Shown here: in pieces, positions 24,041 through 33,985 of the stretch | Layout of the letters: each line of letters starts with the position of its first letter | Position numbering within the stretch: the first letter of the stretch is position 1 | Origin: Actinomycetota bacterium | GTDB lineage: Bacteria > Actinomycetota > Geothermincolia > Fen-727 > JAQUKT01 | Assembly (NCBI GenBank): GCA_028718945.1 | Contig: JAQUKT010000005.1 | Location: forward strand, 1-47,527 | Reading direction: 5' to 3' | Length of the DNA: 47,527 bases | Position numbers and translations under genes: made by a program | The notes under the pieces: model-generated | Seen by the model: the letters and a program-made list of their open reading frames with translations, nothing else | Told to the model about the DNA's origin: nothing | Databases searched by the model: none

Positions 24041-26545
24041 ATGATCTCCAAGATATTTGGCTGGATTGGTTCTCATAGCGAGAAAAGGCCGGGAGTCGTG
24101 ATAATCATCATCCTCATCATCACAGGGCTTGCAGTAGTTGGTATCTCAAGGCTCAAGGAGGAGTACGGCTACGAGGCAATGCTTCCCAAGAACATTGAAT
24201 CCATAGAAACCATGAAAGAAGCCGATAAGATTTTCGGGGGCTTGGCGGAAGAGCAGGTTCTTGTTTCGTCGAAAAATGTCCTCCGGGCAGACCTGTTAAG
24301 GAAGGTTGCCGATTATAGACAGTTTATCGCTGATAAAAAGAGCATTTGGGGAATTTTCCTAACCGATGTGACAACCCCTCTTGATGATATGGTGTACATC
24401 GAGACACAAGCCACCCCCAACAGTTTGTCCCAGCCAAAGCAGGCGACCAATCAGATTTCCGCCTTTGCTCCTTCCCAGAGCGTCGAACAGTTAGTACCAC
24501 TCCTTGAAAAACTACGAGGCCTTTCTGATGAGGAGCTTGTTTCACAGGTTGAGAAAAACCTCGAACTTTCTCGTGAGCGCGCGCGAGCACTTGGCATTTC
24601 TTCCATGCAGCAGGGAATTTCGGAGGACAGAACCGCTCTTCTCATAAATGCGAAGGTCAAGCCCAAGCTCGAATTGAACGAGCAGATAAGGAAGGTAAGG
24701 GTCTTCGAGGCAGACACCCGGAAGTATTTCGGCGAACTTTCAGGCGCAAAGGTTTACATAACCGGGCAGTCCTCGTTAGGAAAAGACTCGAGCGATAAGA
24801 CAATGAAAGAAACAAGGAGACTCTTTGCAATCGCCTTTCTGTTCATCGTCTTTGTCTTGTTCATAACTTTCGGCAAGATCTCCGATGTGCTTCTGACACT
24901 TGCCGTAATCCTGATCTCCGTTCTATGGGTGATGGGTCTTTCTGGATGGCTTGGCTGGCCTTTCACTTATACAGGAACTGCCATAATGCCCCTGTTGCTT
25001 GGAGTCGATATCGCCTACGCCATCCATGTTCTTTCGAGATACTACGAGGAGAGAAGGAAAGGAAATGACCCGTTCAAATCGGCTCTGACATCTGTTACAA
25101 CTGTTGGTGTCGCGGTTTTCCTTACCGCCGCTACCACTGCTTTTGGTTTCGCGTCTTTCGGCATTTCAAACATGCCACCCATTCAGCAATTCGGCGCACT
25201 TTGCTTCGCGGGAGTGCTCTTTAGCTTCACCCTCGCAGTTACCTTTCTCCCGGCTTCACTGGTATTGAGGGATAGAAGGGAGAGATACCGAGCGAGGTGG
25301 GATGAAAGGTACGAGAAGCGCAAAAAAGAAACAAAGGAAACGCTCGTTGACAAAGTTCTGGTTAGGCTTGCAATAATTCCTGCGCATCACAGGGCGGCTG
25401 TCCTCATGGTAACGGCTATTATTTTGGTTGCCTGCGGGCTTTCCGTAACCCGTGTCAAAACCGAAGCAAATCTGGAGCAGATGATGCCTCAGGACATGCC
25501 ATCAATAGTTGCCATGAACAAGGTGAATAAACATTTCGGCGGCCAAGGCATAGCCTATACGCTTGTCGAGGCAAAAGGAAGAGCAACGATTCTCTCTCCC
25601 TCATCCTTGAGTGCATCGGTTCTTTCTCCCTCATCTCTGAAAGCGATTCTTGACTTTGAGAATTCAGTCGCAATGGATGGCGGGAAAACCAAAGATGGGG
25701 AGCCTTATTTCGAAAGATCAAAGATGACAAGTCTTGCCGATATTGTTCAGAAGCAGGCCGGCGGAATCCCGCAAAGCGAGCAGGAAATAATGAGAATCCT
25801 TCTGAACATGACAACCGGCATGAAATCCGAGCAGAGCAACGGGCTAATAAATCCGAAATATCCCAACATAACAATGGTAACAATGAGAACCCCGGAAGGG
25901 ACTCAAAGCGACATGGAAAATATGGCAGACACTCTCAAAGAAAAGGCAAAAGAATTCGAGCGTAAATATCCTGACCTCGATTTCAGGAATAGTGGCATTC
26001 CTGTCCTTATGAGCGATCTCTTGGGCTCAATAGTTCCTACTCAATGGAAATCAACGGTTATCGCACTTGTTCTTTGTGCCGGAATTGTAACTCTCATATT
26101 CGGCTCGCTTTTCTTCGGCATTGCCGCAACGAGTGTGGTTTTCATTGGCATAGCGCTCGAAATCGGAACGCTTGCCCTTATCGGCTGGCCTCTTGACATC
26201 ATGACTGTCATGATTTCCGCCCTTGTAATCGGGGCGGGAATAGACTTCGGGATACATGTCACTCACAGGTTCAGGGAAGAGTGGCATGAGGGAGAGGCGA
26301 ACGTCGATGAAGCGATGAGAAAAACAATCAGTAGCGTTGGCAAAGCACTCCTCGCAGCAGCCGTCACAACCGCCGGAAGCTTCGGAATAATAGCGATATC
26401 GAACATCTCGTTCATAAGGAGATTTGGAGCAGTCACAGCGCTTTCGCTCAGCTTTGCTCTGCTTGCCTCACTCCTGTTTCTCCCATCCTTGCTCGCAACC
26501 CACGCATTGCGCATCCAGAAGAAGCTAAAAGAATCCGAACCATAA
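24041..26545 (+). CDS. RND-superfamily (MMPL/HpnN-like) exporter
   Basis: The product is 834 aa in two homologous halves. Each half has one N-terminal membrane helix (about 19-36; about 447-465), a large extracytoplasmic domain and a block of five helices (about 260-410; about 675-825). GVDIAYAIHVLSRYYEERRKG in the first block and GAGIDFGIHVTHRFREEWHEG in the second are the acidic transmembrane-4 motifs that carry protons in this family. Such pumps export hydrophobic compounds, lipids or hopanoids, driven by proton motive force. No membrane-fusion or outer-membrane partner is present, fitting a Gram-positive or MMPL-like system. Confidence 0.88.
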   Translation: MISKIFGWIGSHSEKRPGVVIIIILIITGLAVVGISRLKEEYGYEAMLPKNIESIETMKEADKIFGGLAEEQVLVSSKNVLRADLLRKVADYRQFIADKKSIWGIFLTDVTTPLDDMVYIETQATPNSLSQPKQATNQISAFAPSQSVEQLVPLLEKLRGLSDEELVSQVEKNLELSRERARALGISSMQQGISEDRTALLINAKVKPKLELNEQIRKVRVFEADTRKYFGELSGAKVYITGQSSLGKDSSDKTMKETRRLFAIAFLFIVFVLFITFGKISDVLLTLAVILISVLWVMGLSGWLGWPFTYTGTAIMPLLLGVDIAYAIHVLSRYYEERRKGNDPFKSALTSVTTVGVAVFLTAATTAFGFASFGISNMPPIQQFGALCFAGVLFSFTLAVTFLPASLVLRDRRERYRARWDERYEKRKKETKETLVDKVLVRLAIIPAHHRAAVLMVTAIILVACGLSVTRVKTEANLEQMMPQDMPSIVAMNKVNKHFGGQGIAYTLVEAKGRATILSPSSLSASVLSPSSLKAILDFENSVAMDGGKTKDGEPYFERSKMTSLADIVQKQAGGIPQSEQEIMRILLNMTTGMKSEQSNGLINPKYPNITMVTMRTPEGTQSDMENMADTLKEKAKEFERKYPDLDFRNSGIPVLMSDLLGSIVPTQWKSTVIALVLCAGIVTLIFGSLFFGIAATSVVFIGIALEIGTLALIGWPLDIMTVMISALVIGAGIDFGIHVTHRFREEWHEGEANVDEAMRKTISSVGKALLAAAVTTAGSFGIIAISNISFIRRFGAVTALSLSFALLASLLFLPSLLATHALRIQKKLKESEP

Positions 26546-26717
26546 TTCGTGTCAGGCTTCTCGGCAGAAGCCAAAGCAAGAACAAATGCGAGACTGGGAA
26601 CACGAAAACGAAAGGCAATCGAACAAATGTCCAGGAACGGGAGGTTTTTTGCCTTGCAATCTATGAACTTTTCCGTTATAAATATCAAACGTTTTGTCTC
26701 CCAAGAAAGGAGGCTTC

Positions 26718-27482
26718 ATGTATTGCAAAAATTGCGGTAATCAGATTGAAGAAGGCAGTGCATTTTGTTCGAGTTGTGGCACGCCGGTTGAAGAAAGTGG
26801 AAAGTCGCCAAATCAACCGGTTGTTAGTCCGGAAGCGGAAACGCAGATTCAGGCGCCCCCTCCGGTTTACGCTGATGTGCCAAAGAAAAGTTCCGGAAAA
26901 ACTTTTGGAATAATCGCCGGGATAGCCGCGGTTGTAATCGCCGCAGTTGTGCTGTGCCTTGTATTCCTCGTTTTCAAATCTGACGACACGGGGAAAGCGA
27001 AAGAATACATGATGAATGTGGAGAAGCTTGGAGATGAACTCAGTACGGGACTGACGGACACAAGCGAAACGCTTTCCAAACTCGGCACCGACATGGAAAG
27101 CGGCCAAGTCCAGTCAAGCAGTCAGTTTGAGGCTCAAGCGGATAGAAGCCGCTCCGCTATGGAGGATTTGAAACCAGAAATAGCTGAAATAAGGGCGGAG
27201 CTCAAGAAATTTGATAACCTAAAAGGCGTTGAAGATTACAAGGAATACGCCAGTCTAAGAACGCAGGAAATTGATAGTGTAGAAGAGATGCTCGGAAGCG
27301 CGACCGAAATGCTCAACTATCTTAGTGGTGTTTTCAAGTCAATAGAATCCGGTGTTGCGATGGATGAGAACGAGATGACGAGCAAAGTTAATGGCTATTC
27401 ACAGGAAATTAAGCAAAAAAGCAGCAGGATTGAAGAACTCGACAACAAAGTCAAGAAACTCGAAAGAGAAAAGAACCTTTGA
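26718..27482 (+). CDS. Zinc-ribbon membrane protein with coiled-coil domain
   Basis: The product is 254 aa from ATG 26718, with AAAGGAGG 5 bases upstream. The N-terminus is a zinc ribbon: YCKNCG and CSSCGTP. A proline-rich linker follows, then one membrane segment (about 61-83) and a helical extracytoplasmic part ending in a strongly charged coiled coil. Zinc-ribbon-plus-membrane proteins are common in this kind of genome, of unknown role. The last 31 codons and 19 further bases are duplicated at 36280-36395, on the far side of a mosaic segment. Confidence 0.8.
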   Translation: MYCKNCGNQIEEGSAFCSSCGTPVEESGKSPNQPVVSPEAETQIQAPPPVYADVPKKSSGKTFGIIAGIAAVVIAAVVLCLVFLVFKSDDTGKAKEYMMNVEKLGDELSTGLTDTSETLSKLGTDMESGQVQSSSQFEAQADRSRSAMEDLKPEIAEIRAELKKFDNLKGVEDYKEYASLRTQEIDSVEEMLGSATEMLNYLSGVFKSIESGVAMDENEMTSKVNGYSQEIKQKSSRIEELDNKVKKLEREKNL

Positions 27483-27501
27483 TTAAGACCCCGACTTTAT
27501 T
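27386..27501 (+). repeat. 116-bp direct repeat, left copy (3' end of zinc-ribbon gene)
   Basis: This stretch covers the last 31 codons of the zinc-ribbon gene, its stop codon and 19 bases beyond. It matches 36280-36395 at 114 of 116 positions; the two differences are A/G at 27416 and C/T at 27422, at most silent or conservative. The matched flanks end abruptly on both sides. The 8.8 kb between the copies is the mosaic segment. Confidence 0.9.
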
Positions 27502-27515
27502 AGTCGTACTGGTCG

Positions 27516-27782
27516 ATGGGGAGCCACAAGGAGAAGCGCGTAGTGCCTTCGACATTTGGGTGGGTAGATTTCGGCGAGCACGAGAGACGCCAAATGATGG
27601 AGATGCTCGACCTCTTCCGCAAGCCCGAGACCCGCGACGAAATGGGACTGGGGACGATTCGCGACTCCTTCTCCGATTACTTCTTTCCAGGGACCAGCAC
27701 GATACAGACGAGACCCAAATACATGCTCCTGGTCCCCTGGATATACAGGAAGCTGGAAAAGAACCGCGTCCCTTGGGCATGA
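27516..27782 (+). pseudogene. DUF6361-like gene, N-terminal part only
   Basis: The 88-aa frame matches, from memory, the start of DUF6361 proteins: FGWVDFGEHERRQMMEMLDLF, TRDEMGLGTIRDSF, FFPGTSTIQTR and LLVPWIYRKLE. Full family members are several hundred residues long, so this looks like a remnant ended by TGA at 27780. It begins 15 bp after the 116-bp repeat and has no ribosome-binding site, so its upstream region may be lost too. The next gene's ribosome-binding site follows directly. DUF6361 genes are, as I recall, found among defence and restriction genes; this should be checked. Confidence 0.6.
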
Positions 27783-27795
27783 AGGAGAACATGAA

Positions 27796-28908
27796 ATGAA
27801 GTTTGTTCATACTGCGGATCTTCATCTAGGCAAGAGCTTTGCGTCGGTTGGCCAGGCGGGAAAAGAGTTGAGGGAAGGCCAGTTTGCGGCGCTGGGAAAG
27901 ACCTGCGACCTGGTGAGGACTGAAGGCGCCGATGCGCTTGTGATAGCTGGCGACCTTTTTGATTCAAACGAGGTTTCTTCACGTACTATCAAAAGAGCAA
28001 CTGCTATTCTCTCCAAGATAGCCCCTGTACCCGTGATCATAATCGCAGGGACCCACGACGTGCTCGACGAAGGCAGTGTCTATCATCGCGGTGAGTTCGC
28101 AGAGACACCCAATGTGAAGATCCTTGGCAAAGAGGGCCAAGATGTGATTGTCGGGAACACTGCTTTTCACGGAAGATCTAACGATACAAAGGAAGGTGGT
28201 GTGCATCCCCTTCAAGATCTCTCTCCCGACCATGATGCAGAACACAATATCGCGGTCATCCATGCCAGCGTCGAGATAGAGGGTAAGTCGAACCCCAACG
28301 ATTACCTGGTTAGCCAGGATGAGGTTGCTGCCAGTGGAATGGATTACGTTGCCTTGGGGCACTGGCACCGGAAGGCCGATTTCACATCTGGAGGAGTAGC
28401 AGCCTGGTATCCTGGCGCTCCCGAGTGTACGAAATATGACGAGGCCGATGGCGCGGGGCAAGTGCTGATTGTAGAGATTGAGGACACCGGGGTAAAGGTA
28501 CAGCCGTGTGATATCGGTCGGTTTACATGGCTCGACGAACCCATTGACCTCTCTGTATATCCTCCCGGTGGCCCGCTGGAGTCTGAGATAAAAAGCCGGG
28601 CAGGAGAGAATGTCTTGATTAGGGTTCGCCTCCAGGGAGTGCTCCCACGGGGACAGGTCGTTGATCCGGCGGAGCTGGAAGAGGAACTCTCAGGTCTGTT
28701 CTGCCATCTCGAGGTCGACGATTCTGGAGTTGGCCTTCCCCTCGATGACGTAGAAGGGCTCTTTGCGGAGGGGACCATTGGCGCTCTCTTCATAGAGCAG
28801 CTGAAAGAAAGAATAGAGCAAGCGGATTCCGAAGAAGAAAAGGAACTCTTGCAGGAAGCCCTCTATCTTGGAGCTGGATATATAGCTGGCGACCTGGAGG
28901 TCAACTGA
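27796..28908 (+). CDS. SbcD/Mre11-like (YhaO-like) DNA repair exonuclease
   Basis: The product is 370 aa. Calcineurin-type phosphoesterase motifs are in order: ADLHLG (Asp8, His10), AGDLFD (Asp53), AGTHD (His87, where Mre11 proteins usually read GNHD), HASVE (His156) and GHWH (His189, His191). It probably cleaves DNA ends together with the ATPase encoded next, whose ATG overlaps this stop by one base (TGATG). AAGGAG is 10 bases before the start. Typical of compact SbcCD or YhaO/YhaN pairs in bacteria; some of these serve in phage defence, but no further defence gene is intact here. Confidence 0.88.
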   Translation: MKFVHTADLHLGKSFASVGQAGKELREGQFAALGKTCDLVRTEGADALVIAGDLFDSNEVSSRTIKRATAILSKIAPVPVIIIAGTHDVLDEGSVYHRGEFAETPNVKILGKEGQDVIVGNTAFHGRSNDTKEGGVHPLQDLSPDHDAEHNIAVIHASVEIEGKSNPNDYLVSQDEVAASGMDYVALGHWHRKADFTSGGVAAWYPGAPECTKYDEADGAGQVLIVEIEDTGVKVQPCDIGRFTWLDEPIDLSVYPPGGPLESEIKSRAGENVLIRVRLQGVLPRGQVVDPAELEEELSGLFCHLEVDDSGVGLPLDDVEGLFAEGTIGALFIEQLKERIEQADSEEEKELLQEALYLGAGYIAGDLEVN

Positions 28909-31337
28909 TGTTATTCAAGGCCTTGGAAACGAAAGGTTTTGGCAATCTGATTGATGGCCGTACCGAGTTCAAAGGCGGACTCACCGCCATCGTCGGTGCG
29001 AACGAGGCTGGAAAGACGTTCACAATAGAGGCTATACAACAGGCGCTCTACGGTGATGGTGCTACCACGTCTTCATCTTTGAGGGAACACCTCCACAAGT
29101 GGGGAAGTACGGGCAGTTTCTACGTAAAGCTCGAGGTCGAACACGAGGGAAAACTGTACTTGATCACAAGGGACTACGGAGAAAAGAAGAACCTGGTATT
29201 GCTCCCCGATGGTACTGAGGTCAAAGACAAGAAGAAGATTGCGTCAGTAGTTGAAGGCCTTGTGGGCTTGCCGTCGCTCAATTCATTCGGTGCTACGGCG
29301 TGCATCCTCCAGGATGAAGCAGGGACTATATGCACCGAGTCCTCACTCAGGGAGATACTCGAGAGCAAACTCGCGGGTGCCGGCTCGGATACAGACGCTT
29401 TGCTTAAGAAAATCGACAAGGTCAAGACCGTTGTTATTACAAAGAGCGGAAAAAAGGGATTGCTGGTAGAACAACGGGATCTTGCGGAGAACCTCGAGGT
29501 AGAACTCAACAATGTGCGCAGCACGCTTGAGGTGTTGGCACGGAGCAAGCAGGAACTCCAGAAGGTTGCCCGAGACCTTTCACAGAAGGAGCAAGACCTT
29601 AAGGATTCAACAGCCGCATATCAGGGCAGCAAGAAGTACATTGAAGTCTTGGAGAAATACCAGTCTGCGGATAAAGCCTTCGACGATGCGCAGGAAAGCT
29701 TGTCAAAGTACAGGCAAGCAGCCAAGGACGTGCTTGAAGCGGGACAAGCTATCGAGATTATTGATAAAAGAATCTCTGCGCTGAAAGAAGAAGTCGACAA
29801 AGCACGGGCGTTCGTCGAGTCTGAGGCTGATGCGGATAGGCTTACGAAGGAGAAGAACGATAGGAATGGCCGAATCCAGACCGTCAAGAAACTCGACACA
29901 GAAATAGAAACCATTGAAAAGGCCATGTCTTCACTCAAGGTAGTAGATGATAAGGAGCTTCGCAACGCCAAGGCTTTGCCGCTTGAGGTTGAAAGCCTGA
30001 ATGCTGTTCTTCAACAGCAGGTGTTTAGGATCGAAGTAAGGGCGGAAGAGGATGTATCTTTCAACATGGCTGCTGATGGAGAACTCGTGGACGACGCGAC
30101 TGCCTATGCGCACGCCGAAGCCAATATCGAGTTCCCCGGGATGGCTGTTGTCGACATCAAGAATTTGACGGGCGAAGAGGAACCGATCGCTGACGAGATT
30201 GCGAGGAAGCGGGAGGTCCTGAAAGACGTGTTGGACAAATACAAAGTCCAGACTGTTGAAGAACTGGAGAAAATACACACCGAGCGGCTTGAAGCCGAGC
30301 GCGAGAAAGCTCGCCTCGAGGAGAAAAGGGCGGATTTATTGGGAACAGACGACCTGGTTGAGCTTGAAGCGCATCTGCGAGAAATAGAAACCGATCTGGC
30401 GAAGGCGACGGAGCGAATGGAAGGTCTTAAGCTTCACGCGTTACCGGCGGAAAGACTCGATGCAAAGAACGAGGAAAAGATATCCGCGGAACAGGAGAAA
30501 AGGGCTAAAGAAACCTTACTCAACAAGTCCAAAGGAATCCTCGAGGTGACGGGTGAGGATGAGGGAATACTGGCCAACGCGGTTGAAGAGGCGGCGAAGG
30601 TACTGGCCGAGACCAAGGCTACGATGAAAGAGCTCGCACCATACAAGTGCACCCCTGAAGAGTTCGCGAAGCTTGAACGGAAACTACAAGAACTCGGCGA
30701 TGCGATAGAGAAGCTTAAAGAGAGACATATCGTCCTGACGGAGCGCGTTTCCTCTGAGACGGTATGCGAAGAGGACGCTTCAGTGCTCGAGGAGAAGCTC
30801 GAGGATGCCAGCAAGAAGCTCGAAAGACTGACCAGGAAATGCGACGTGCTCGGCGTGATCACGGAGAACCTGGCAAGCGCGAGGGAACAGTCGATTGCCA
30901 GGTCATCTGCCAGGATAGAGTCGGAGATGGCAAGACTGATGTCTAGCATCACCAATGGACACTATTCCGAGGTCAAGGTTGGCGGAAATCTCGAAGTAAG
31001 TATCTTTTCGAAGGAAAAAGGTGATTACGTCGACCTCGACAGATCTTGCCCTCTTTCAACTGGGACAACTGACCAGGCGTACTTGGCGGCGAGACTTGCC
31101 CTTCTCCAAGTAATAACAGGCGCCGCCCAACCTCCGCTTATCTTGGACGATACATTCTCAAGCTATGACGATATGACCAGGAAGAACAACGCCTTTGAGG
31201 TGCTGAAGTCGATCGCCGAGACGGAACAGATACTTTATTTCACATGCCACAGCATCCCCGGGAATGTACGAAGAGTCGACATCGATGCTTCTCCTCGACC
31301 TGATTCCTCGACCGAGGGGGTGAAAGGCGATGCCTAG
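28908..31337 (+). CDS. SbcC/Rad50-like (YhaN-like) ABC ATPase
   Basis: The product is 809 aa. Walker A is GANEAGKT (30-37), the ABC signature LSTGTTDQ (about 716-723), Walker B LILDD (744-748) and the H-loop FTCHS. Between lie two coiled-coil arms (about 165-335 and 410-690) interrupted by a beta-rich insert around 360-420, as in YhaN-like proteins. There is no CxxC zinc hook, so dimerisation by a hook is unlikely. Length is shorter than E. coli SbcC (about 1050). The TAG stop lies in the CTAG that borders the IS1634 element; removing the element leaves the same stop, so the protein is probably complete. Confidence 0.88.
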   Translation: MLFKALETKGFGNLIDGRTEFKGGLTAIVGANEAGKTFTIEAIQQALYGDGATTSSSLREHLHKWGSTGSFYVKLEVEHEGKLYLITRDYGEKKNLVLLPDGTEVKDKKKIASVVEGLVGLPSLNSFGATACILQDEAGTICTESSLREILESKLAGAGSDTDALLKKIDKVKTVVITKSGKKGLLVEQRDLAENLEVELNNVRSTLEVLARSKQELQKVARDLSQKEQDLKDSTAAYQGSKKYIEVLEKYQSADKAFDDAQESLSKYRQAAKDVLEAGQAIEIIDKRISALKEEVDKARAFVESEADADRLTKEKNDRNGRIQTVKKLDTEIETIEKAMSSLKVVDDKELRNAKALPLEVESLNAVLQQQVFRIEVRAEEDVSFNMAADGELVDDATAYAHAEANIEFPGMAVVDIKNLTGEEEPIADEIARKREVLKDVLDKYKVQTVEELEKIHTERLEAEREKARLEEKRADLLGTDDLVELEAHLREIETDLAKATERMEGLKLHALPAERLDAKNEEKISAEQEKRAKETLLNKSKGILEVTGEDEGILANAVEEAAKVLAETKATMKELAPYKCTPEEFAKLERKLQELGDAIEKLKERHIVLTERVSSETVCEEDASVLEEKLEDASKKLERLTRKCDVLGVITENLASAREQSIARSSARIESEMARLMSSITNGHYSEVKVGGNLEVSIFSKEKGDYVDLDRSCPLSTGTTDQAYLAARLALLQVITGAAQPPLILDDTFSSYDDMTRKNNAFEVLKSIAETEQILYFTCHSIPGNVRRVDIDASPRPDSSTEGVKGDA

Positions 31338-33356
31338 CCCAAGTTTACCAAGTTACGACCCATATTGACTACCACAGCTAACCCAGATAACAGGCAGGGT
31401 GCGCTTACTGATATCTGCTATTCTACATTAGGACTGCATTCTCGAGCAATCCAGAAGCAAATCCACGTAAACACTGGTCAAAATAGATATCATAAACATG
31501 CTTCTGGAAGCGAATATTAAGAAGAGAAAAAAGGAGACAGTAGAAAGGAGTATGTCCTAATACATGGCAAGTATCACTGCAAAGAAGATAAAGGGGCACA
31601 CTTATTACTACGCCAGGGTGTGCAAAAGAGTTGGTGGTAAGCCCAAGATAGTGTGGCAGAAGTACCTTGGAACAGCTGATGACATCATGGCCAGGAGCAA
31701 GGATGTGGTACCCGAGCCAAAAGAAATTTTCCTCTCCGAGTTTGGAGCAGTAGCAGCTTTGCATTCTATGGTCGAGAGGCTTGGGGTAGTTGAAATCATA
31801 AACCGCCATGTCGGGAAGAGGAACCAGGGGGTATCTGTTGGAGAATACCTCATGATAGCAGCGGTGAGTCGATCTCTTCTTCCCTTGAGCAAGAGGGCAA
31901 CAGCTCACTGGTTCTCTGGGACCATCCTTCCCCGGCTCTATCCTCACATAGAGGAAGGACATCTAACCAGCCAGCGGTTCTAAGACCACATGGACATGGT
32001 TTCCCTCGAAGATATTTCCTCTATGGAGGAAGAAATCACAGAAAGGCTCCTTGAGGAGTTTGACCTTGATTTAAGGCTTTTGGTCTATGACACCACCAAC
32101 TTCTTCACCTGGATAGACACATTCAACGAGAGGTGTGCTATACCCAAGAGGGGTTACTCCAAGGCTAAAAGAGCTGATCTCCGGCAAGTGAACCTCGCCC
32201 TACTGGTATCCGCTGACCACCATATCCCACTATTCCACAAACTCTACGAGGGGAACACAACGGACAAAACCTCTTTTTTGTCAATCACCGAAGAGTTGGT
32301 AGAGCGTTACCGGGCAATGAAAGACCACGTGGAGGACATCACGATTGTCTTCGACAAGGGGAACAACTCAGGTGATGGCATGAAAAACGTTGATGCATCT
32401 CCCTACCACTTTGTTGGTTCCCTTGTTCCATCTCACCACAAGGACTTACTTGAGATACCCAGAGACGAAAAGAACTACAAGCCCATTAACCTCAAGGGGT
32501 TCTCCTCCGATCAGTGGAGTGCCCACCGCACTACCAAAGAGGTGTTCGGAAAGAAAAGAACTATTGTGGTTACCTACAACGAGAAGCTCTACATAACACA
32601 ACTCAAGACAATCTCAAGAGAGCTTGGCAAAGCGAAAGAAAAGCTGGATTGTATCCAGAGGTCCCTATCCCGCTGGCGCTCCGGGAAGATAAAGAAAGGA
32701 AAGAAACCGACTCTGGAAGGAACGCGCAAGAAGGTAGAAGATGCCCTTTCTGCCCAGCACATGAAGAGACTCATAGAGGTGGAGGTATCAGATGAGAAGG
32801 GTTTGCCACGCCTGCGTTACCGGGTCTCACAGAAAGCGCTCTCACACCTCTCTGAGACAACCCTGGGAAAGAAGATTCTCTTCACCGATAACCACAAGTG
32901 GTCAACCGAACAGATAGTTGCCGCCTACCATGCCCAGACCAAGATAGAGGAGGCATTCAAGCGGATGAAGAGACCACACTTCGTATCGTTCTCTCCGTCT
33001 TTCCACTGGACAGACCAGAAGCCATGCGTGCATGCTTTTTGTTGTGTGCTTGCTCTTTCTCTTACCTCTCTTCTCCACCGGGAAGCCAACAATGCGGGTA
33101 TCGAAATCAGCTTGGAGGGAATGATGCAAGAGCTCTCCGGGATAATGGAGGTCGCCATCCTCTACCCTGCTTCAAGGAAAGGAAGGGACACCAAGTCTTT
33201 TATCACCCTCTCTTCCATGAACAAGACCCAGAAGAGGCTATTTGAGCTGTTCGGCCTTGAGCGATACCGGTCATAGGTCATACACTCGCAACCTGAAAAA
33301 ATCGCATTACTGACACATTTCTGTAGAGTTGTGTATGCTAACTTGGTAAACTTGGG
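31338..33356 (+). mobile_element. IS1634-type insertion sequence (IS4 superfamily)
   Basis: The element is 2019 bp, with perfect 18-bp terminal inverted repeats: CCCAAGTTTACCAAGTTA at 31338-31355 and its complement at 33339-33356. CTAG borders both ends, either as a 4-bp target duplication or as a palindromic extension of the ends. It carries one transposase frame, broken by a stop codon. The first 225 bp before the transposase are non-coding. It sits exactly at the stop codon of the SbcC-like gene. Confidence 0.88.
31564..33276 (+). pseudogene. IS1634-family transposase with in-frame stop
   Basis: Two frames (31564-31983, 139 aa, and 31990-33276, 428 aa) are in the same register and are separated only by TAA at 31981-31983. 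Read through, they give about 570 residues, the usual length for this family. Features: the N-terminal domain typical of IS1634, VYDTTNFFTWI (first Asp of DDE), FDKGNNSG (second) and the C-terminal HAFCCVLAL region. GAAAGGAG lies upstream of the start. With the stop in place the transposase is probably inactive, unless the second frame restarts at ATG 31990. Confidence 0.85.
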
Positions 33357-33536
33357 CTAGACGGAGGAAGAATTTTTATTCCATCTCCGCGCAGAACTCT
33401 CAAAAATGATGAATTAGTATATTGGTATGGCCCAATACAAATTCAGTTGGCAAATATTGTTGGTGAATATTATTTGGAAAAAGATATAAACGAATTTGCG
33501 ACACAGCAAAAGAAATCGATTTTGATTAAGAAATAA
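33357..33536 (+). pseudogene. Orphan C-terminal coding fragment
   Basis: Immediately after the insertion sequence, a frame with no start codon runs to TAA 33534-33536: GGRIFIPSPRRTLK, VYWYGPIQIQLANIVGEYYLEK, ending KKSILIKK. Composition is AT-rich, unlike neighbours. It looks like the tail of an unrecognised gene whose 5' part is gone. A competing frame (EEEFLFHLRAEL) is shorter. I cannot name the family. Confidence 0.45.
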
Positions 33537-33546
33537 AAAGCGGCGC

Positions 33547-33563
33547 GCCCCGCAGAGCGGGGC
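33547..33563. repeat. GC-rich hairpin in otherwise AT-rich DNA
   Basis: GCCCCGC-AGA-GCGGGGC is a perfect 7-bp stem. It lies 11 bp after the fragment's stop codon but lacks a T-run, so a terminator is uncertain. The following 300 bp (to 33860) hold no gene that I can support. They include purine-rich stretches and differ in composition from the rest of the window. Confidence 0.4.
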
Positions 33564-33861
33564 ACGAAATTCGGTGGCGGAAAGTGAGGGCGGACAAAAA
33601 GGAAGGGGGTTGGGGGGAAGGAATTTTTGCCCGCCCGAGCTTAAAAGTTTTTCAAAATTCAGCTTCCGGATTTTCGCTAAAAAAAGTTCTGATTTCATTC
33701 AGCGTTCGGAGGAGAGCAATTTTTTTGTTTAAGTTTGCCAGCTCTTGCCCGCCTGCTTACTTTGTTTAACCTTGAATGTCGGTCGCCCAGGTAAGGAAAA
33801 TGATGCGGACTGGTTAATTGCTTATTATTCCAAAATTTTTATTGATTCATCCGATTAAAAA

Positions 33862-33890
33862 TTGACAGTTGATCAAATTACCATTATTAA
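33862..33890 (+). promoter_or_regulatory. Strong sigma-70 promoter of the GH16 gene
   Basis: TTGACA (33862-33867), a 17-bp spacer and TATTAA (33885-33890) give a near-consensus promoter, leaving an AT-rich leader of about 90 nt before the ATG at 33986. AAGGGG is 9 bases before that start. Confidence 0.65.
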
Positions 33891-33985
33891 TTACAATTAT
33901 TACAAAGACGATGACTGTAAATGAAAATATTAATAATATGAAGGATGTCGGATCAGACAATCAACATTGAACAAGGGGTATTTGT

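Noticed and set aside
28908-31337. SbcC-like gene truncated by the insertion sequence
   Set aside because: Removing the element restores the same GCC TAG, and Walker B and H-loop are complete, so the stop is probably native.
33547-33563. Terminator after the orphan fragment
   Set aside because: The stem is strong but no T-run follows on either strand.
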